DNA from: JAFCUW01 sp049898325 | GTDB lineage: Bacteria > Pseudomonadota > Gammaproteobacteria > Burkholderiales > Burkholderiaceae_D | Assembly: GCF_049898325.1 (NCBI RefSeq) | Contig: NZ_JAFCXL010000004.1 | Coordinates: 62,001-126,000 of the forward strand | Reading direction: 5' to 3' | Length of the DNA stretch: 64,000 nt | Shown: positions 1 to 8,255 of the stretch, piece after piece | How the letters are laid out: every line of letters starts with the position of its first letter | Numbering within the stretch: the stretch's first letter is position 1 | The notes under the pieces: model-generated | Database searches by the model: none | What the model was told of the DNA's origin: nothing | Seen by the model: only the letters and a program-made list of their open reading frames with translations | Program-made: the position numbers and the translations under genes

Positions 1-1
1 C

Positions 2-244
2 CGCCTGAGCGCCCGCCATGTCTCGGCGCAGTACGTTTCACCGAACGCGCAGCCGCTGTCTTACCAGAAAGGCTACTCGACGGGCGATGCGACCCTGGTC
101 TATCGTCCGGCCAAGGGTGACTGGTCGCTCACTGGCTATGTGAAAAACGTCAACGATGTCGCCGTCAAGACCAACTTCATCGCCGGCTGGAGCAATCTGG
201 CCCCGCCGCGCACCTACGGTTTGATCGGCAGCGTCAATTTCTGA
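2..244 (+). CDS. TonB-dependent receptor, C-terminal end (partial)
   Basis: The first 80 codons of the window are the last part of an outer-membrane beta-barrel. The reading frame is open from base 2 and stops at 242-244. The visible residues alternate hydrophobic and polar as in beta strands (ATLVYRPAKGDWSLTGYVKN), contain the KNVND turn common near the end of TonB-dependent receptors, and finish with a terminal phenylalanine (GSVNF), the usual signal for the outer-membrane assembly machinery. It may import a substrate or siderophore linked to the catabolic island that follows, but only the tail is visible, so the ligand class is unknown. Confidence 0.75.
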   Translation, partial: RLSARHVSAQYVSPNAQPLSYQKGYSTGDATLVYRPAKGDWSLTGYVKNVNDVAVKTNFIAGWSNLAPPRTYGLIGSVNF

Positions 245-252
245 CACGGCAC

Positions 253-274
253 GGTGCGCGTACTCACGCGCACC
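253..274 (+). terminator. Stem-loop after the TonB receptor gene
   Basis: Perfect 9-bp inverted repeat: arm GGTGCGCGT (253-261), loop ACTC, arm ACGCGCACC (266-274). It begins nine bases after the receptor stop codon. It lacks a clear downstream T tract, so it may act as a weak or Rho-assisted terminator or as an mRNA-end stabiliser. Confidence 0.5.
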
Positions 275-330
275 TACGCTCATATCCCCTGCACAGCGCT
301 TGCAGTCGGGTGTATATTGATAAACTGCAA

Positions 331-348
331 CTTGTCCAAAGAGACAAG
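331..348 (+). promoter_or_regulatory. Inverted repeat upstream of the first IclR gene
   Basis: Arms CTTGTC (331-336) and GACAAG (343-348) are separated by six bases. The site lies 32 nt before the ATG at 381, in a locally AT-richer stretch. Position and size fit an autoregulatory operator of an IclR-type protein, but no binding consensus is matched. This is inference from position and symmetry. Confidence 0.35.
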
Positions 349-380
349 AGTCGATCGGTATCATCGAACCTGGAGGAGAC

Positions 381-1157
381 ATGACAGCATCATTGCGCAC
401 CCTGGACCGGGGCCTGAACGTCCTCGGTTATCTGAACAAAGCCCGTTTCGCGGCGCCGCAGCACATTGCCAAAGCGCTTGCCTTGCCGCTACCGACCGTG
501 TACCGGATCATCGAAACACTTGCCCATGGCGGTTTCGTGGAACGCGTCAGCCCCGATGAAAACGTCTACCGGCTGACCATTGCGGTACGCCGCCTGAGTG
601 GGGGAATGACGTGCGAGTCGGTGTTCGTCTCGGTGGCGACGCCGGTCCTGTTTGGGCGCAGGGAACAACTGAAGTGGCCGAGCGCAGTCTCGACCTTCGA
701 GGCGGACAGCATGGTCGTGCGCGAAAGCACCGACCGTTTCAGTCCCCAGCCGATTGGCCTGCGCGCGGTGGGCCGCTGGATTCCCATGTTGTCAACCCCG
801 CTGGGCTGGGCCTATCTGGCGTTTTCTCCCGACGAGCAGCGCCGCGAGATCGTGGCCCACCTGCGCAGGTCGCCAGCGCCGGAGAATCGCGTGGCGCGCG
901 ATCCCCATCACATCACCCACATGGTGCGTACTGTCCAGGCGGACGGCTACTGCGCTTCGGACGAGATTTCCTACAAGCGCTGCGGCAGCATCGCACTGCC
1001 CGTGCTGTCGCGCGGCAGGGTGTTCGGCTGCATCAGCACCGCGTGGCCGTCGTCGCTGATTGCCGAGGACGCCGCCATCGCGCGATTGCTGCCGGTGCTG
1101 CGCGAAGCGAAAGCGGAAATTGAGCAGCAGCTCGAATCGGTGGCCATCGACTGGTAA
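381..1157 (+). CDS. IclR-family transcriptional regulator
   Basis: 258 residues, the normal size for IclR regulators. An N-terminal winged helix-turn-helix (about residues 5-60, with the recognition segment LPLPTVYRIIETL) is followed by the effector-binding domain; TPLGWAYLAF and the CGSIALPVL stretch are typical of this family. MhpR, PcaR and PobR of this family activate aromatic-acid operons, so a role in controlling the island is likely. A good SD (GGAGG, just before ATG 381) supports the start. It is a clear paralogue of the convergent IclR protein at 1226-2044: both start with (R)GLNVL.YLN and share PTVYRI.ETL and TPLG(W/R)AYLAF-like blocks. The effector is unknown. Confidence 0.88.
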   Translation: MTASLRTLDRGLNVLGYLNKARFAAPQHIAKALALPLPTVYRIIETLAHGGFVERVSPDENVYRLTIAVRRLSGGMTCESVFVSVATPVLFGRREQLKWPSAVSTFEADSMVVRESTDRFSPQPIGLRAVGRWIPMLSTPLGWAYLAFSPDEQRREIVAHLRRSPAPENRVARDPHHITHMVRTVQADGYCASDEISYKRCGSIALPVLSRGRVFGCISTAWPSSLIAEDAAIARLLPVLREAKAEIEQQLESVAIDW

Positions 1158-1225
1158 GGCGCCAAGGTGGCCGTGCGGTTCGCTGCCGGCGTAATGCTTC
1201 CCGCCCCACCTTTGCGGCCATTGGC

Positions 1226-2044
1226 TCAGGCGGCAACGGCAACGGCGCCGTCGGGCGGCGCCAGCGTCATGCCCTCGTATCCCATCTTGAGCAGGCCGGC
1301 TTCCATGTCGCGCTTGGTTTGCAGCAAATCGGGCAGATAGCGGGTAATCACCTCTTCATAGTCCACCGTCGCAGCCACCCAGACGATATTGATGCAGGCG
1401 AAAACCGTATCGTGCAGCATGATCGGCACGGCGATGCTAGCGCACTTTGCATGATCGAGCTCGCGGCAGTTGCTGTAGCCGTTCGCGCGTGAGCTGGCGA
1501 TCATTTTCTCCAGGAAGGCCTCGTCCCGGCTCAAGGCGTTGTCGGGATCCGGGGACCTGCGCAGCGAGGCCAGGATTTCCCTGCGTTCCTGCTCTGGACA
1601 AAACGCCAGGTAGGCGCGCCCGAGCGGGCTTTTCAGCAGATGGCGCTTGCGCCCGATCATGCCCACATCGACCGAAAAAGGACTGAAGCTGTGCGTGCTG
1701 ACGCGGATGATCATGGCATCGTCCTTGAAGGTCGCCAAGTCGGTCGGCCACAGTACCTTCTCGCCCAGTCGCTGCAGCAGTGGCGCGCCCAGGTTGCGGA
1801 TCCATTCTTCGTCGATAAATCCTTCGCCAAGGTGGCGCACCGCGCCGGTCAGGCGAAATACGCTGTCCGACACACTGCGATAGAGCAGGCCACGGTTCTC
1901 GAGCGTCTCCAGGATGCGATACACAGTCGGCCGCGGAATTTTGAGCTCCCTGGCGATTTCGTGCGCGGTCGAGGCGCGCACGGTATTGAGGTATTCAAGC
2001 ACATTGAGTCCGCGCTCGAGCGAGCAAATCATTTTGTAGGTCAT
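1226..2044 (-). CDS. IclR-family transcriptional regulator (paralogue)
   Basis: 272 residues from the ATG at 2044; an in-frame TTG lies six codons further upstream, but the ATG is preferred. HTH at about residues 8-58 (IPRPTVYRILETLENRGLLYR), then an IclR effector domain with KSPLGRAYLAFCPEQERREI and CASIAVPIMLHDTVFACINI. It converges on the first IclR gene with a 68-bp gap. With two similar IclR proteins at the edge of the cluster, one may activate the upper-pathway promoters that share the 18-bp motif and the other may answer to a second inducer. That division of labour is inference. Confidence 0.87.
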   Translation of the reverse strand: MTYKMICSLERGLNVLEYLNTVRASTAHEIARELKIPRPTVYRILETLENRGLLYRSVSDSVFRLTGAVRHLGEGFIDEEWIRNLGAPLLQRLGEKVLWPTDLATFKDDAMIIRVSTHSFSPFSVDVGMIGRKRHLLKSPLGRAYLAFCPEQERREILASLRRSPDPDNALSRDEAFLEKMIASSRANGYSNCRELDHAKCASIAVPIMLHDTVFACINIVWVAATVDYEEVITRYLPDLLQTKRDMEAGLLKMGYEGMTLAPPDGAVAVAA

Positions 2045-2259
2045 GCCGTGGTCTCGCTTCAACGTCGATCAGGTGTTCTGGCAAGCCGGCCAGGTGAGGC
2101 GCTCGCGCTTCGCCGCAGATGCCGTCCGTCGGGAAAACAGGCAGACCGGATGGGGCGCCCGTGCTGATGATTATACAAGCATCGGCGCGCTGTCAGCGGG
2201 CCTTGATTGCCCGGACCGCAAGCGGGAAATCGCCAAAGTGGCGCCGCGCTGCAAGGCCC

Positions 2260-2320
2260 GATACACAGGTCGGACAGCCGTCATCGCCAACTTGCCGCAG
2301 CACCTCGAGGAGGCTATCGT
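2260..2320 (+). promoter_or_regulatory. Island promoter 1: 18-bp motif, -35 and -10
   Basis: GATACACAGGTCGGACAG at 2260-2277, then 14 nt, a -35-like TTGCCG at 2292-2297, a 17-nt spacer, and a -10-like TATCGT at 2315-2320. The same layout recurs at four other sites in the island. The 338-bp gap 2045-2382 otherwise holds only the leader of the next gene (SD AGGAGA at 2372-2377) and the promoter region of the divergent IclR gene; I see no further gene in it. Confidence 0.6.
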
Positions 2321-2382
2321 CGGCGCCAGAGCAGATGCACCGGCGCTGCCGCGCCCGGCGCACAAGGGACACAGGAGACTAT

Positions 2383-2997
2383 ATGAAGGCGTTTTACGGT
2401 TTGCCAGAAGTCGAACGGCTGCCTGGGCGTGCGCTTGCCATCGGAAATTTCGACGGCGTCCACCGCGGGCACCAGGCCATCATCGAAAAGCTCAACACCG
2501 AAGCCGCCAGGCGCTGCATGCCGAGCTGCGTGCTCACCTTCGAGCCGCACCCGCGCGACTACTTTGCCCAGCTTACCGGTCGCGCCGCCGGCGCCGTCAA
2601 GCGCATCACCAGCAGTGAAGAAAAACTGGCAGCGCTGGCGCGCTATGGCGTCGACCAAGTGCTGGTGCTGCCATTCGACCGCTGGCTCGCCAGTTGTTCG
2701 AGCCAGGGCTTCATCGATGCCGTGCTGGTGCGCGGCCTGAGCGCCGCTTACGTCATCGTCGGCGACGATTTTCAGTTCGGCGCCGGGCGCACGGGAAATT
2801 TCGACACGCTGGCCGCGGCCGGGCACCGGACTGGCTTCGATGCCGAATCCATGCCGGCGTTTCCGGCCCAGGGCGCGCGTATCTCCAGCACCCTGATCCG
2901 CCTGGCGCTGGCCCGGGGCGATGTTGCGACGGCCGAGCAGTTGCTCGGGCGAGAGCTAAGCCAAGGGCGCAAGCCAAGGGCGCAACTGTTTGGCTAG
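2383..2997 (+). CDS. Stand-alone FMN adenylyltransferase domain (RibF-like, no riboflavin kinase)
   Basis: 204 residues matching only the N-terminal half of bifunctional RibF, which is usually about 310 residues. Visible motifs: the nucleotidyltransferase signature GNFDGVHRGH (about 21-30), TFEPHPRDYF, VGDDFQFGAGRTGN, and ISSTLIR near the end. The protein stops just after LLGR, exactly where the flavokinase domain of RibF begins; the last dozen residues are unrelated and rich in R/K/Q. Start ATG 2383 is set by AGGAGA. It would make FAD from FMN and so could supply the flavoenzymes of the island. It may instead be a decayed duplicate, but the conserved motifs argue for function. It has its own island-type promoter. 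Confidence 0.8.
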   Translation: MKAFYGLPEVERLPGRALAIGNFDGVHRGHQAIIEKLNTEAARRCMPSCVLTFEPHPRDYFAQLTGRAAGAVKRITSSEEKLAALARYGVDQVLVLPFDRWLASCSSQGFIDAVLVRGLSAAYVIVGDDFQFGAGRTGNFDTLAAAGHRTGFDAESMPAFPAQGARISSTLIRLALARGDVATAEQLLGRELSQGRKPRAQLFG

Positions 2998-3068
2998 TTG
3001 CGTGAAAACAGGCAGGAAGCCGCATCGGCATGCGCGAAGCAGATGCGCCACGGGCCATCCGCCGGACC

Positions 3069-3130
3069 GATACACAGGCCGGACAAGGCGGGCGGCATCC
3101 TTGTTCGAGGCAGCGCCCGCGCACTACTAT
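3069..3130 (+). promoter_or_regulatory. Island promoter 2: 18-bp motif, -35 and -10
   Basis: GATACACAGGCCGGACAA at 3069-3086, 14 nt, TTGTTC at 3101-3106 as -35, an 18-nt spacer, and TACTAT at 3125-3130 as -10. It sits about 30 nt upstream of the FAH-family gene. It differs from island promoter 1 at two motif positions only, and the spacing to the -35 is identical. Confidence 0.6.
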
Positions 3131-3160
3131 TTATATCAACCATAAGAAAGAGACGAGACC

Positions 3161-4012
3161 ATGAAGCTGCTGAGTTTTGAGATTGCGGGTACGCCGAAGT
3201 TCGGCGTGTGGGTGGACGGCGGGGTGATCGACATGACGCAGCGGCTGGCGGGGAAATATCCCGATCTGCTCAGCGTCCTGCAAGCGGGCGCGCTGGCCGA
3301 GATTGCCGCTGCCGCGCGCCATGGCACCCCTGACTACAGCGCCGACAGCATCGGCTTCCTGCCGGTCATTCCGAATCCGCCAAAGATCATCTGTATCGGC
3401 ATTAACTACGAAGAGCACCGCTCCGAGATCGGCCGCGAGCCCTCGCTCAAGCCGCCCGTGTTCGCCCGTTTCGCCAACTCCCAGGTGGGCCACCTGGGCG
3501 CGATTGTCCTGCCGCCCGAATCGGAAAAACTCGATTACGAGGGCGAGATCGCCGTCATCATCGGCAAAGGCGGCCGGCGCATCGCACCAGACCGGGTGTG
3601 GGGCCACATCGCCGGCTATGCGCCCTACAACGATGGCTCGGTGCGCGACTGGCAGGGACACACCCACCAGTGGACGCCTGGTAAGAACTTTGTCCACACC
3701 GGTGGATTTGGACCCTGGATGAGCACCGCGGACGAATTCGGCCCCGATCCCGAACTGCATCTCAGTACCCGCCTGAACGGCGTCGAGGTCCAGCGCGCCA
3801 GCAGCCGCCAGATGATCTTTTCGATCGCCGAACTGATCGCCTACTGCTCCACCTTCACCGAGCTCGAGCCGGGCGACGTCATCGTCACCGGCACCCCGGG
3901 CGGCGTTGGCGCGCGCCGCAAGCCGCAGCTGTTCATGCGCCATGGCGACGTGGTCGAAGTGGAAATCTCCCAAATTGGCGTTCTGCGCAACGTCATCGAA
4001 CGGGAAGCGTAA
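3161..4012 (+). CDS. Fumarylacetoacetate hydrolase (FAH) family protein
   Basis: 283 residues, the size of the FAH family that hydrolyses C-C bonds of diketo acids or isomerises/hydrates ring-cleavage products. An N-terminal small domain (1-70) is followed by the catalytic fold: IICIGINYEEH (about 77-87), KLDYEGEIAVIIGKGGR with the metal-binding Glu pair, GYAPYNDGSVRDWQ, and EPGDVIVTGTPGGVGA. These mark an Mg2+-dependent hydrolase/isomerase acting on an aromatic ring-fission product. It is first in a set running to 8066 and is transcribed from island promoter 2. The exact substrate cannot be read from the sequence. Confidence 0.87.
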   Translation: MKLLSFEIAGTPKFGVWVDGGVIDMTQRLAGKYPDLLSVLQAGALAEIAAAARHGTPDYSADSIGFLPVIPNPPKIICIGINYEEHRSEIGREPSLKPPVFARFANSQVGHLGAIVLPPESEKLDYEGEIAVIIGKGGRRIAPDRVWGHIAGYAPYNDGSVRDWQGHTHQWTPGKNFVHTGGFGPWMSTADEFGPDPELHLSTRLNGVEVQRASSRQMIFSIAELIAYCSTFTELEPGDVIVTGTPGGVGARRKPQLFMRHGDVVEVEISQIGVLRNVIEREA

Positions 4013-4056
4013 GCCTTGCGCTCCCATCACCTCCAACCTGAAGGAACAATAACATC

Positions 4057-4698
4057 ATGATCATAGGAATTCTCGGCGCCGGAAAAATGGCCCAAATGCT
4101 GGTGCCAAAGCTGGTGTCGGCCGGCCACCGCGTCATCCTCAGCAACTCGCGCGGCCCAGCCTCGCTCGAGGCTCTGGTCGAGCAGCTCGGCCCCGGCGTT
4201 AGCGCGGCCGAGTCGACGCAAATGCTGGTCGATGCCGACCTGGTATTTCTTGCCACGCCATGGGAAAAGACCGCTGCGGCGGTAGCGGCGGCCGGCTCGT
4301 GGACGGGCAAGACCGTCATCGACACCACCAATAACCGGCGCGGTCCGCGGCCGGTCGATCTGATCGATATCGGCAGCCGCGGTTCGAGCGAGATCGTCAG
4401 CGAGTTGCTGCCGGGTGCGCAGGTGGTCAAGAGCTTCAATTACGAGCCGATTCCCGTCTTCGCCGCCGGCCTGCCGCCGGAAGGCGACAGTGGTGCGGTC
4501 TTTTTCTCCGGCGACGATGCCAGCGCCAAGGCCAAAGTCGCCGAGCTGATTCGCGATATCGGCGGCGAGCCGATCGACGCCGGCACGCTGGCAGAGGGCG
4601 GCAAGCTGCACGGCATGGGCGGGCCATTGTCACTGAAGTTGAGCTTGCTGCCGCCGAAAGAAGCCAGGGCGCTGCTCGCCGCGGCGCGCCTGGCCTGA
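4057..4698 (+). CDS. NADP-binding reductase, coenzyme F420-dependent oxidoreductase-like
   Basis: 213 residues. The N terminus MIIGILGAGKMAQML is a Rossmann dinucleotide fold (GxGxMA), followed by SNSRGP, which in this family reads the NADP 2'-phosphate. VFLATPWEKT and AQVVKSFNYEPI are typical of the pyrroline-5-carboxylate-reductase-like NADP oxidoreductases annotated as F420-dependent. Beta-proteobacteria mostly lack F420, so a flavin or small-molecule substrate is more likely. It lies 44 nt after the FAH gene and probably in the same transcript. Confidence 0.75.
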   Translation: MIIGILGAGKMAQMLVPKLVSAGHRVILSNSRGPASLEALVEQLGPGVSAAESTQMLVDADLVFLATPWEKTAAAVAAAGSWTGKTVIDTTNNRRGPRPVDLIDIGSRGSSEIVSELLPGAQVVKSFNYEPIPVFAAGLPPEGDSGAVFFSGDDASAKAKVAELIRDIGGEPIDAGTLAEGGKLHGMGGPLSLKLSLLPPKEARALLAAARLA

Positions 4699-4805
4699 CG
4701 CGGCGCCGGCGCGGGCAGCAGGCAGCGCCGGGTCGCTGATTTCACATCAATCGCTCAGCCACCCTGGCGGTGATTGGAGACTTTCATTTTGACTGACGGG
4801 TTTTT

Positions 4806-6146
4806 ATGACGACAAGTATGCAATCACGCTGGATTGTCCTGGGCGCTCTGTGTTTCATGATGTGCGTCGGCATGGCGCTGCCCATCTATGGCGGCAGCGT
4901 ACTGGGCACTTTCATGGCTGCCGACCTGCATTGGGAACGCAGTGCGCTCGGCATGCTGATCGCCGCCAACATGACCGCCGATGGACTGGCTGCCCCTTGG
5001 GTTGCCGCACTGGTCGGCCGGATCGGTACGCGCCGCTGCCTGATGATCGGCTGCGTGCTGATGGGGGTGGCGGCGCTCGCGCTGGCGAACTGGGTGGACA
5101 CGCCATGGCAGGCGGCACTGTCGTTTGCGCTGCTCGGCGTGGCGGCCGCCTTTATCAGCGTGATTCCCTGCCAGACGGCAGCGACGGCCTGGTTCGGGCA
5201 GCGCCGGCCGATGGCGCTGGGCGTGCTGTATGCCGCCGTGGGAATAGGCGGATTCATTTTCGTCTGGTTGATGAGCTGGTCGCTGGAAAACGCGGCGATC
5301 GGCTATCGCATGGGGTGCTGGCTGTTCCTGGGCTTCGCGGTGCTCGGGCTGATGGTAGCGGTCTTCATCGTGCGCGACACGCCCGATCCGGTACAACGCG
5401 AGGCCTGGGAACGCGCCGACCGTGCGCGCCAGGCGCGCCGCCGCCCGGCCGATCCGGTGCGGTCGGAGGCGCTCAGCCCGGCGCTGGTCGCCGGGACGAA
5501 CGCGCTCGACCTGCGTTTGCCCGAGTTGCTGCGCTCGCCGGCGCTGTGGGCGATCTATCTGAGCATGTTCGCCACCACCTGCGGCGCCGCGTTCGTGATT
5601 GCGCACGCCCAGGCGCATTTGCGCGATATGGGCCATTCCGCCATGGCGGCGGCCGGCACCATTTCCATCGTCTCTGCAGCGCTGGTGTTCGGCAATATCG
5701 GCATCGGCTGGATCGCCCAGCGCATCGGTCCGCGCCGCTCGTATTTTGCCGCCATGATGCTGTTCGTCCTCGGGCTGATCACCCTGGTCTACGCCCGCAG
5801 TTCGGTCGGCCTGTACGGCTACGCGCTGATCTATGGCCTGGGTTTCGGTGCGGTACAGGTCGGGCCGATGGTGCTGTTGAGCAGCTACTGGAGCGTCAAG
5901 GCGCTGCCGATGCTCACTGCCGTGGGCTTGCTGATCCAGACCGCCGGCGCGGCCCTCAGTCCCGTCGCCGCCGGCGTCTATTTCGACCGCTACGGCCATT
6001 ACGAGCCGGTGATTGTCGTCATCGTCGTGATGTCACTGGTGACGATGGTCCTGCTGCGCCTGATCGGCCCGCCGCAGCCGCGCAAGCACGGCTCGCCGGC
6101 AGACGGCAACACGGGCGGGGTCTCCGATGCCCAGCCCAGTCATTGA
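4806..6146 (+). CDS. MFS transporter (aromatic-acid/metabolite type)
   Basis: 446 residues with twelve hydrophobic segments in two groups of six, separated by a charged central loop (about 190-235, rich in R and D). The loop after TM2 carries the MFS-type stretch GRIGTRRCL. The N terminus resembles oxalate/formate or monocarboxylate-type MFS permeases (GGSVLGTFMAADLHWERSALGML). Embedded in the catabolic operon, it probably imports the aromatic substrate or an intermediate. The start at 4806 has no strong SD; Met5 is an alternative start. Confidence 0.85.
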   Translation: MTTSMQSRWIVLGALCFMMCVGMALPIYGGSVLGTFMAADLHWERSALGMLIAANMTADGLAAPWVAALVGRIGTRRCLMIGCVLMGVAALALANWVDTPWQAALSFALLGVAAAFISVIPCQTAATAWFGQRRPMALGVLYAAVGIGGFIFVWLMSWSLENAAIGYRMGCWLFLGFAVLGLMVAVFIVRDTPDPVQREAWERADRARQARRRPADPVRSEALSPALVAGTNALDLRLPELLRSPALWAIYLSMFATTCGAAFVIAHAQAHLRDMGHSAMAAAGTISIVSAALVFGNIGIGWIAQRIGPRRSYFAAMMLFVLGLITLVYARSSVGLYGYALIYGLGFGAVQVGPMVLLSSYWSVKALPMLTAVGLLIQTAGAALSPVAAGVYFDRYGHYEPVIVVIVVMSLVTMVLLRLIGPPQPRKHGSPADGNTGGVSDAQPSH

Positions 6147-6158
6147 AGGGGGCAGGCG

Positions 6159-6764
6159 ATGCATGACATGCAAAATGGATCGGACCCGCTGCAAGAATTG
6201 CCGGCAGCCCTGGCCGCTGGCGCCCGGCGCCCGGCGGGCACTACAGGGCCCGTGCGGGTTGGGCTGGTGGTGCCCGGAACGCGGCCGGCGCTTGCCGATA
6301 TCGAAGCGCGCATCATGGCGCAGCGCGGCCGTGTTTCGCTGCTCTACCAGGTGCTGCTCAACAGCGCAGCGATCGTCAGCGGCTGGGAGAGCATGCTCAG
6401 CGCTGTGCGCCTTCAGACCGGTGTGCCGGGACCATTGCGCGAACTGATCATCCTGCGCGTCGCCGTGCTCAACGATGCACCGTTTGAATATGAGGCGCAT
6501 GCGCCGATCGCCCTGCGCGAAGGTGTGAGCGCGCAAAAAATCGCGGCGCTGTCCGCCGTCGCCATCGCCGAGCTGTTCGATCCGGAAGAAGCGCTGGTAC
6601 TGGCCCTGACCGATGCGATGACGCGCGACGTCGCCGTGCCGGACGCGCTGATGGAAGGCCTCAAGCAGCGCTACGACGACCAGCAGCTGGTGGAACTGGT
6701 CGCTACCGTGGCCGCCTACAATATGGTCTCGCGCTTTCTGGTCGCGCTGCAGATCGCGCACTGA
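6159..6764 (+). CDS. Carboxymuconolactone decarboxylase (CMD) family protein 1
   Basis: 201 residues, all-helical AhpD/CMD fold. Key stretch: LRELIILRVAVLNDAPFEYEAHAPIALREG (about 88-117), where the E..H pair of the CMD fold is kept (FEYEAH) but the CxxC of the AhpD peroxidases is absent. It is therefore unlikely to be a disulfide peroxidase. Such proteins decarboxylate or isomerise lactones and related ring-fission products. It starts 12 nt after the MFS gene with a G-rich SD. It is one of three CMD-family genes in the island. Confidence 0.82.
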   Translation: MHDMQNGSDPLQELPAALAAGARRPAGTTGPVRVGLVVPGTRPALADIEARIMAQRGRVSLLYQVLLNSAAIVSGWESMLSAVRLQTGVPGPLRELIILRVAVLNDAPFEYEAHAPIALREGVSAQKIAALSAVAIAELFDPEEALVLALTDAMTRDVAVPDALMEGLKQRYDDQQLVELVATVAAYNMVSRFLVALQIAH

Positions 6765-6803
6765 CATGGCCCGGCCCGCCCAGCAGCGCTGGCGCGCTCC
6801 GGC

Positions 6804-8066
6804 ATGACGCCCGCAAGCGCGCCGTTTTCGCCGTTCCACGGCGCCTTCAGGTCGGTTTGGCTGCTGCGTCTGTGTTCGACCCTCGGCAGCCAGCTGCTCG
6901 CCTTTGCGCTGGGGCTGCGCCTGTATCAGGTCAGCGGCTCGGCGCTCGACCTCGGCCTGCTCGGCCTGGTCCAGTTCGTTCCCAGCCTGGCCCTGGCGCT
7001 GCCCGCCGGCCAGCTGCTCGACCGGTTTGCGCCAGGCCGGGTGGCGGCCATCGCACAACTGGTCAATGCCGCGGCAGCGGCCAGCCTGCTGCTGTTGCCG
7101 CTGCTGCCCCGGTTGCCATTGCCTGCCGGCGCCAGTCTCACCTTCGGCCTGTATGCGGCGGCGCTGGTGACCGGCGCGACGCGCGCATTCGAACACCCGA
7201 TCAATACTGCCTTGCTGCCCAGCGTGGTCGCCGAACACCATGTGGCGCGCGCCGTTGCCTGGGTCACGGCCCTGGCGAAAACTGCGACGCTGGTGGGACC
7301 GCTGATCGGCGGCCTGCTGTATGCGCTCAGCCCCGAGGCAGCCTATGGCGGGGCGCTGGCGTTCTTTGCCGCCGCCGCGATGCTGGCGGCAGGCCTGCCA
7401 GGGCGCGCCTGCGCCGCGTCGAAAGGCACCGGCGTGCGGGCCGCCTTTGCCGGCCTGCACGTGATCTGGCGTGACCGGGTATTGGGCGGCGCCATGTTGC
7501 TCGACCTGCTGGCAGTGCTGCTCGGCGGCGCCACCGCGCTGCTGCCAGTCTACGCGCTCGACGTGCTGGGGACCGGGCCGATCGAACTGGGCATGCTGCG
7601 CGCGGCGCCTGGCCTCGGCGCGGTCGCACTGGGATTCTGGCTCACCTGGCGCCCCGTCGTACGGCGCGTGGGGGCGGTGCTGCTGGCCGCCACTGCGCTG
7701 TTCGGCGCGCTGACCATCGCCTTCGGCATGTCGCGCAGTCTGCCGCTCAGTCTCATATTGCTTGCCGCCATAGGCGGCGCCGACATGGTCAGCATCCACA
7801 TCCGTAGCGCCCTGGTGCAATTGCGCACGCCGGCCGGCCTGCGCGGCCGCGTGGGCGCCGTCAACGGCATCTTCATCAGCAGCTCGAACCAGATCGGCGC
7901 CTTTGAATCCGGCCTGACGGCACACTGGTTCGGCACGGCGCCGGCCATCGTGTTCGGCGGCACGGCCACGCTGGCGGCGGTCTGTGCGCTTGCCCTGTTT
8001 GTGCCGTCCCTGCGCCGGGTGGAGCGCATGCACGCGCCGGTGGACGCCCTCGCCGTACAGCGCTGA
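6804..8066 (+). CDS. MFS transporter, EntS-like exporter family
   Basis: 420 residues with about twelve membrane segments. FRSVWLLRLCSTLGSQL at the N terminus and the long TM helices rich in L/A match the enterobactin-exporter-like MFS_3 group, often used for efflux. LRGRVGAVNGIFISSSNQIGAFESG near residue 345 is a well-conserved block of this family. It ends the first transcript of the island and may pump out toxic phenolic or quinone intermediates; import is also possible. Confidence 0.83.
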   Translation: MTPASAPFSPFHGAFRSVWLLRLCSTLGSQLLAFALGLRLYQVSGSALDLGLLGLVQFVPSLALALPAGQLLDRFAPGRVAAIAQLVNAAAAASLLLLPLLPRLPLPAGASLTFGLYAAALVTGATRAFEHPINTALLPSVVAEHHVARAVAWVTALAKTATLVGPLIGGLLYALSPEAAYGGALAFFAAAAMLAAGLPGRACAASKGTGVRAAFAGLHVIWRDRVLGGAMLLDLLAVLLGGATALLPVYALDVLGTGPIELGMLRAAPGLGAVALGFWLTWRPVVRRVGAVLLAATALFGALTIAFGMSRSLPLSLILLAAIGGADMVSIHIRSALVQLRTPAGLRGRVGAVNGIFISSSNQIGAFESGLTAHWFGTAPAIVFGGTATLAAVCALALFVPSLRRVERMHAPVDALAVQR

Positions 8067-8152
8067 AATACGCCAGTGCCGGCAGCGTCGCTTGCTTTCG
8101 ATCGAGTTTTTGCTGCGCCCAGGTAGGCCGCGCTGCCATGTCGGCGCCAGCA

Positions 8153-8213
8153 GATACACAGGTCGGACAGGCGTCACCACCGGCTTGTAGCGTGGACACA
8201 AGGAAGCTATCGT
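8153..8213 (+). promoter_or_regulatory. Island promoter 3: 18-bp motif, -35 and -10
   Basis: GATACACAGGTCGGACAG at 8153-8170 (identical to island promoter 1), 14 nt, TTGTAG at 8185-8190 as -35, a 17-nt spacer, and TATCGT at 8208-8213 as -10. The stretch between the motif and the -10 is also related to that of island promoter 1 (shared CGTCA, CTTG, AGGA and GCTATCGT blocks), so the two promoter regions look copied from each other. It drives the monooxygenase operon starting at 8256. Confidence 0.62.
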
Positions 8214-8255
8214 TTGTGTGCACAGTAGCAATGCACAGACTACACAGGAGATACC

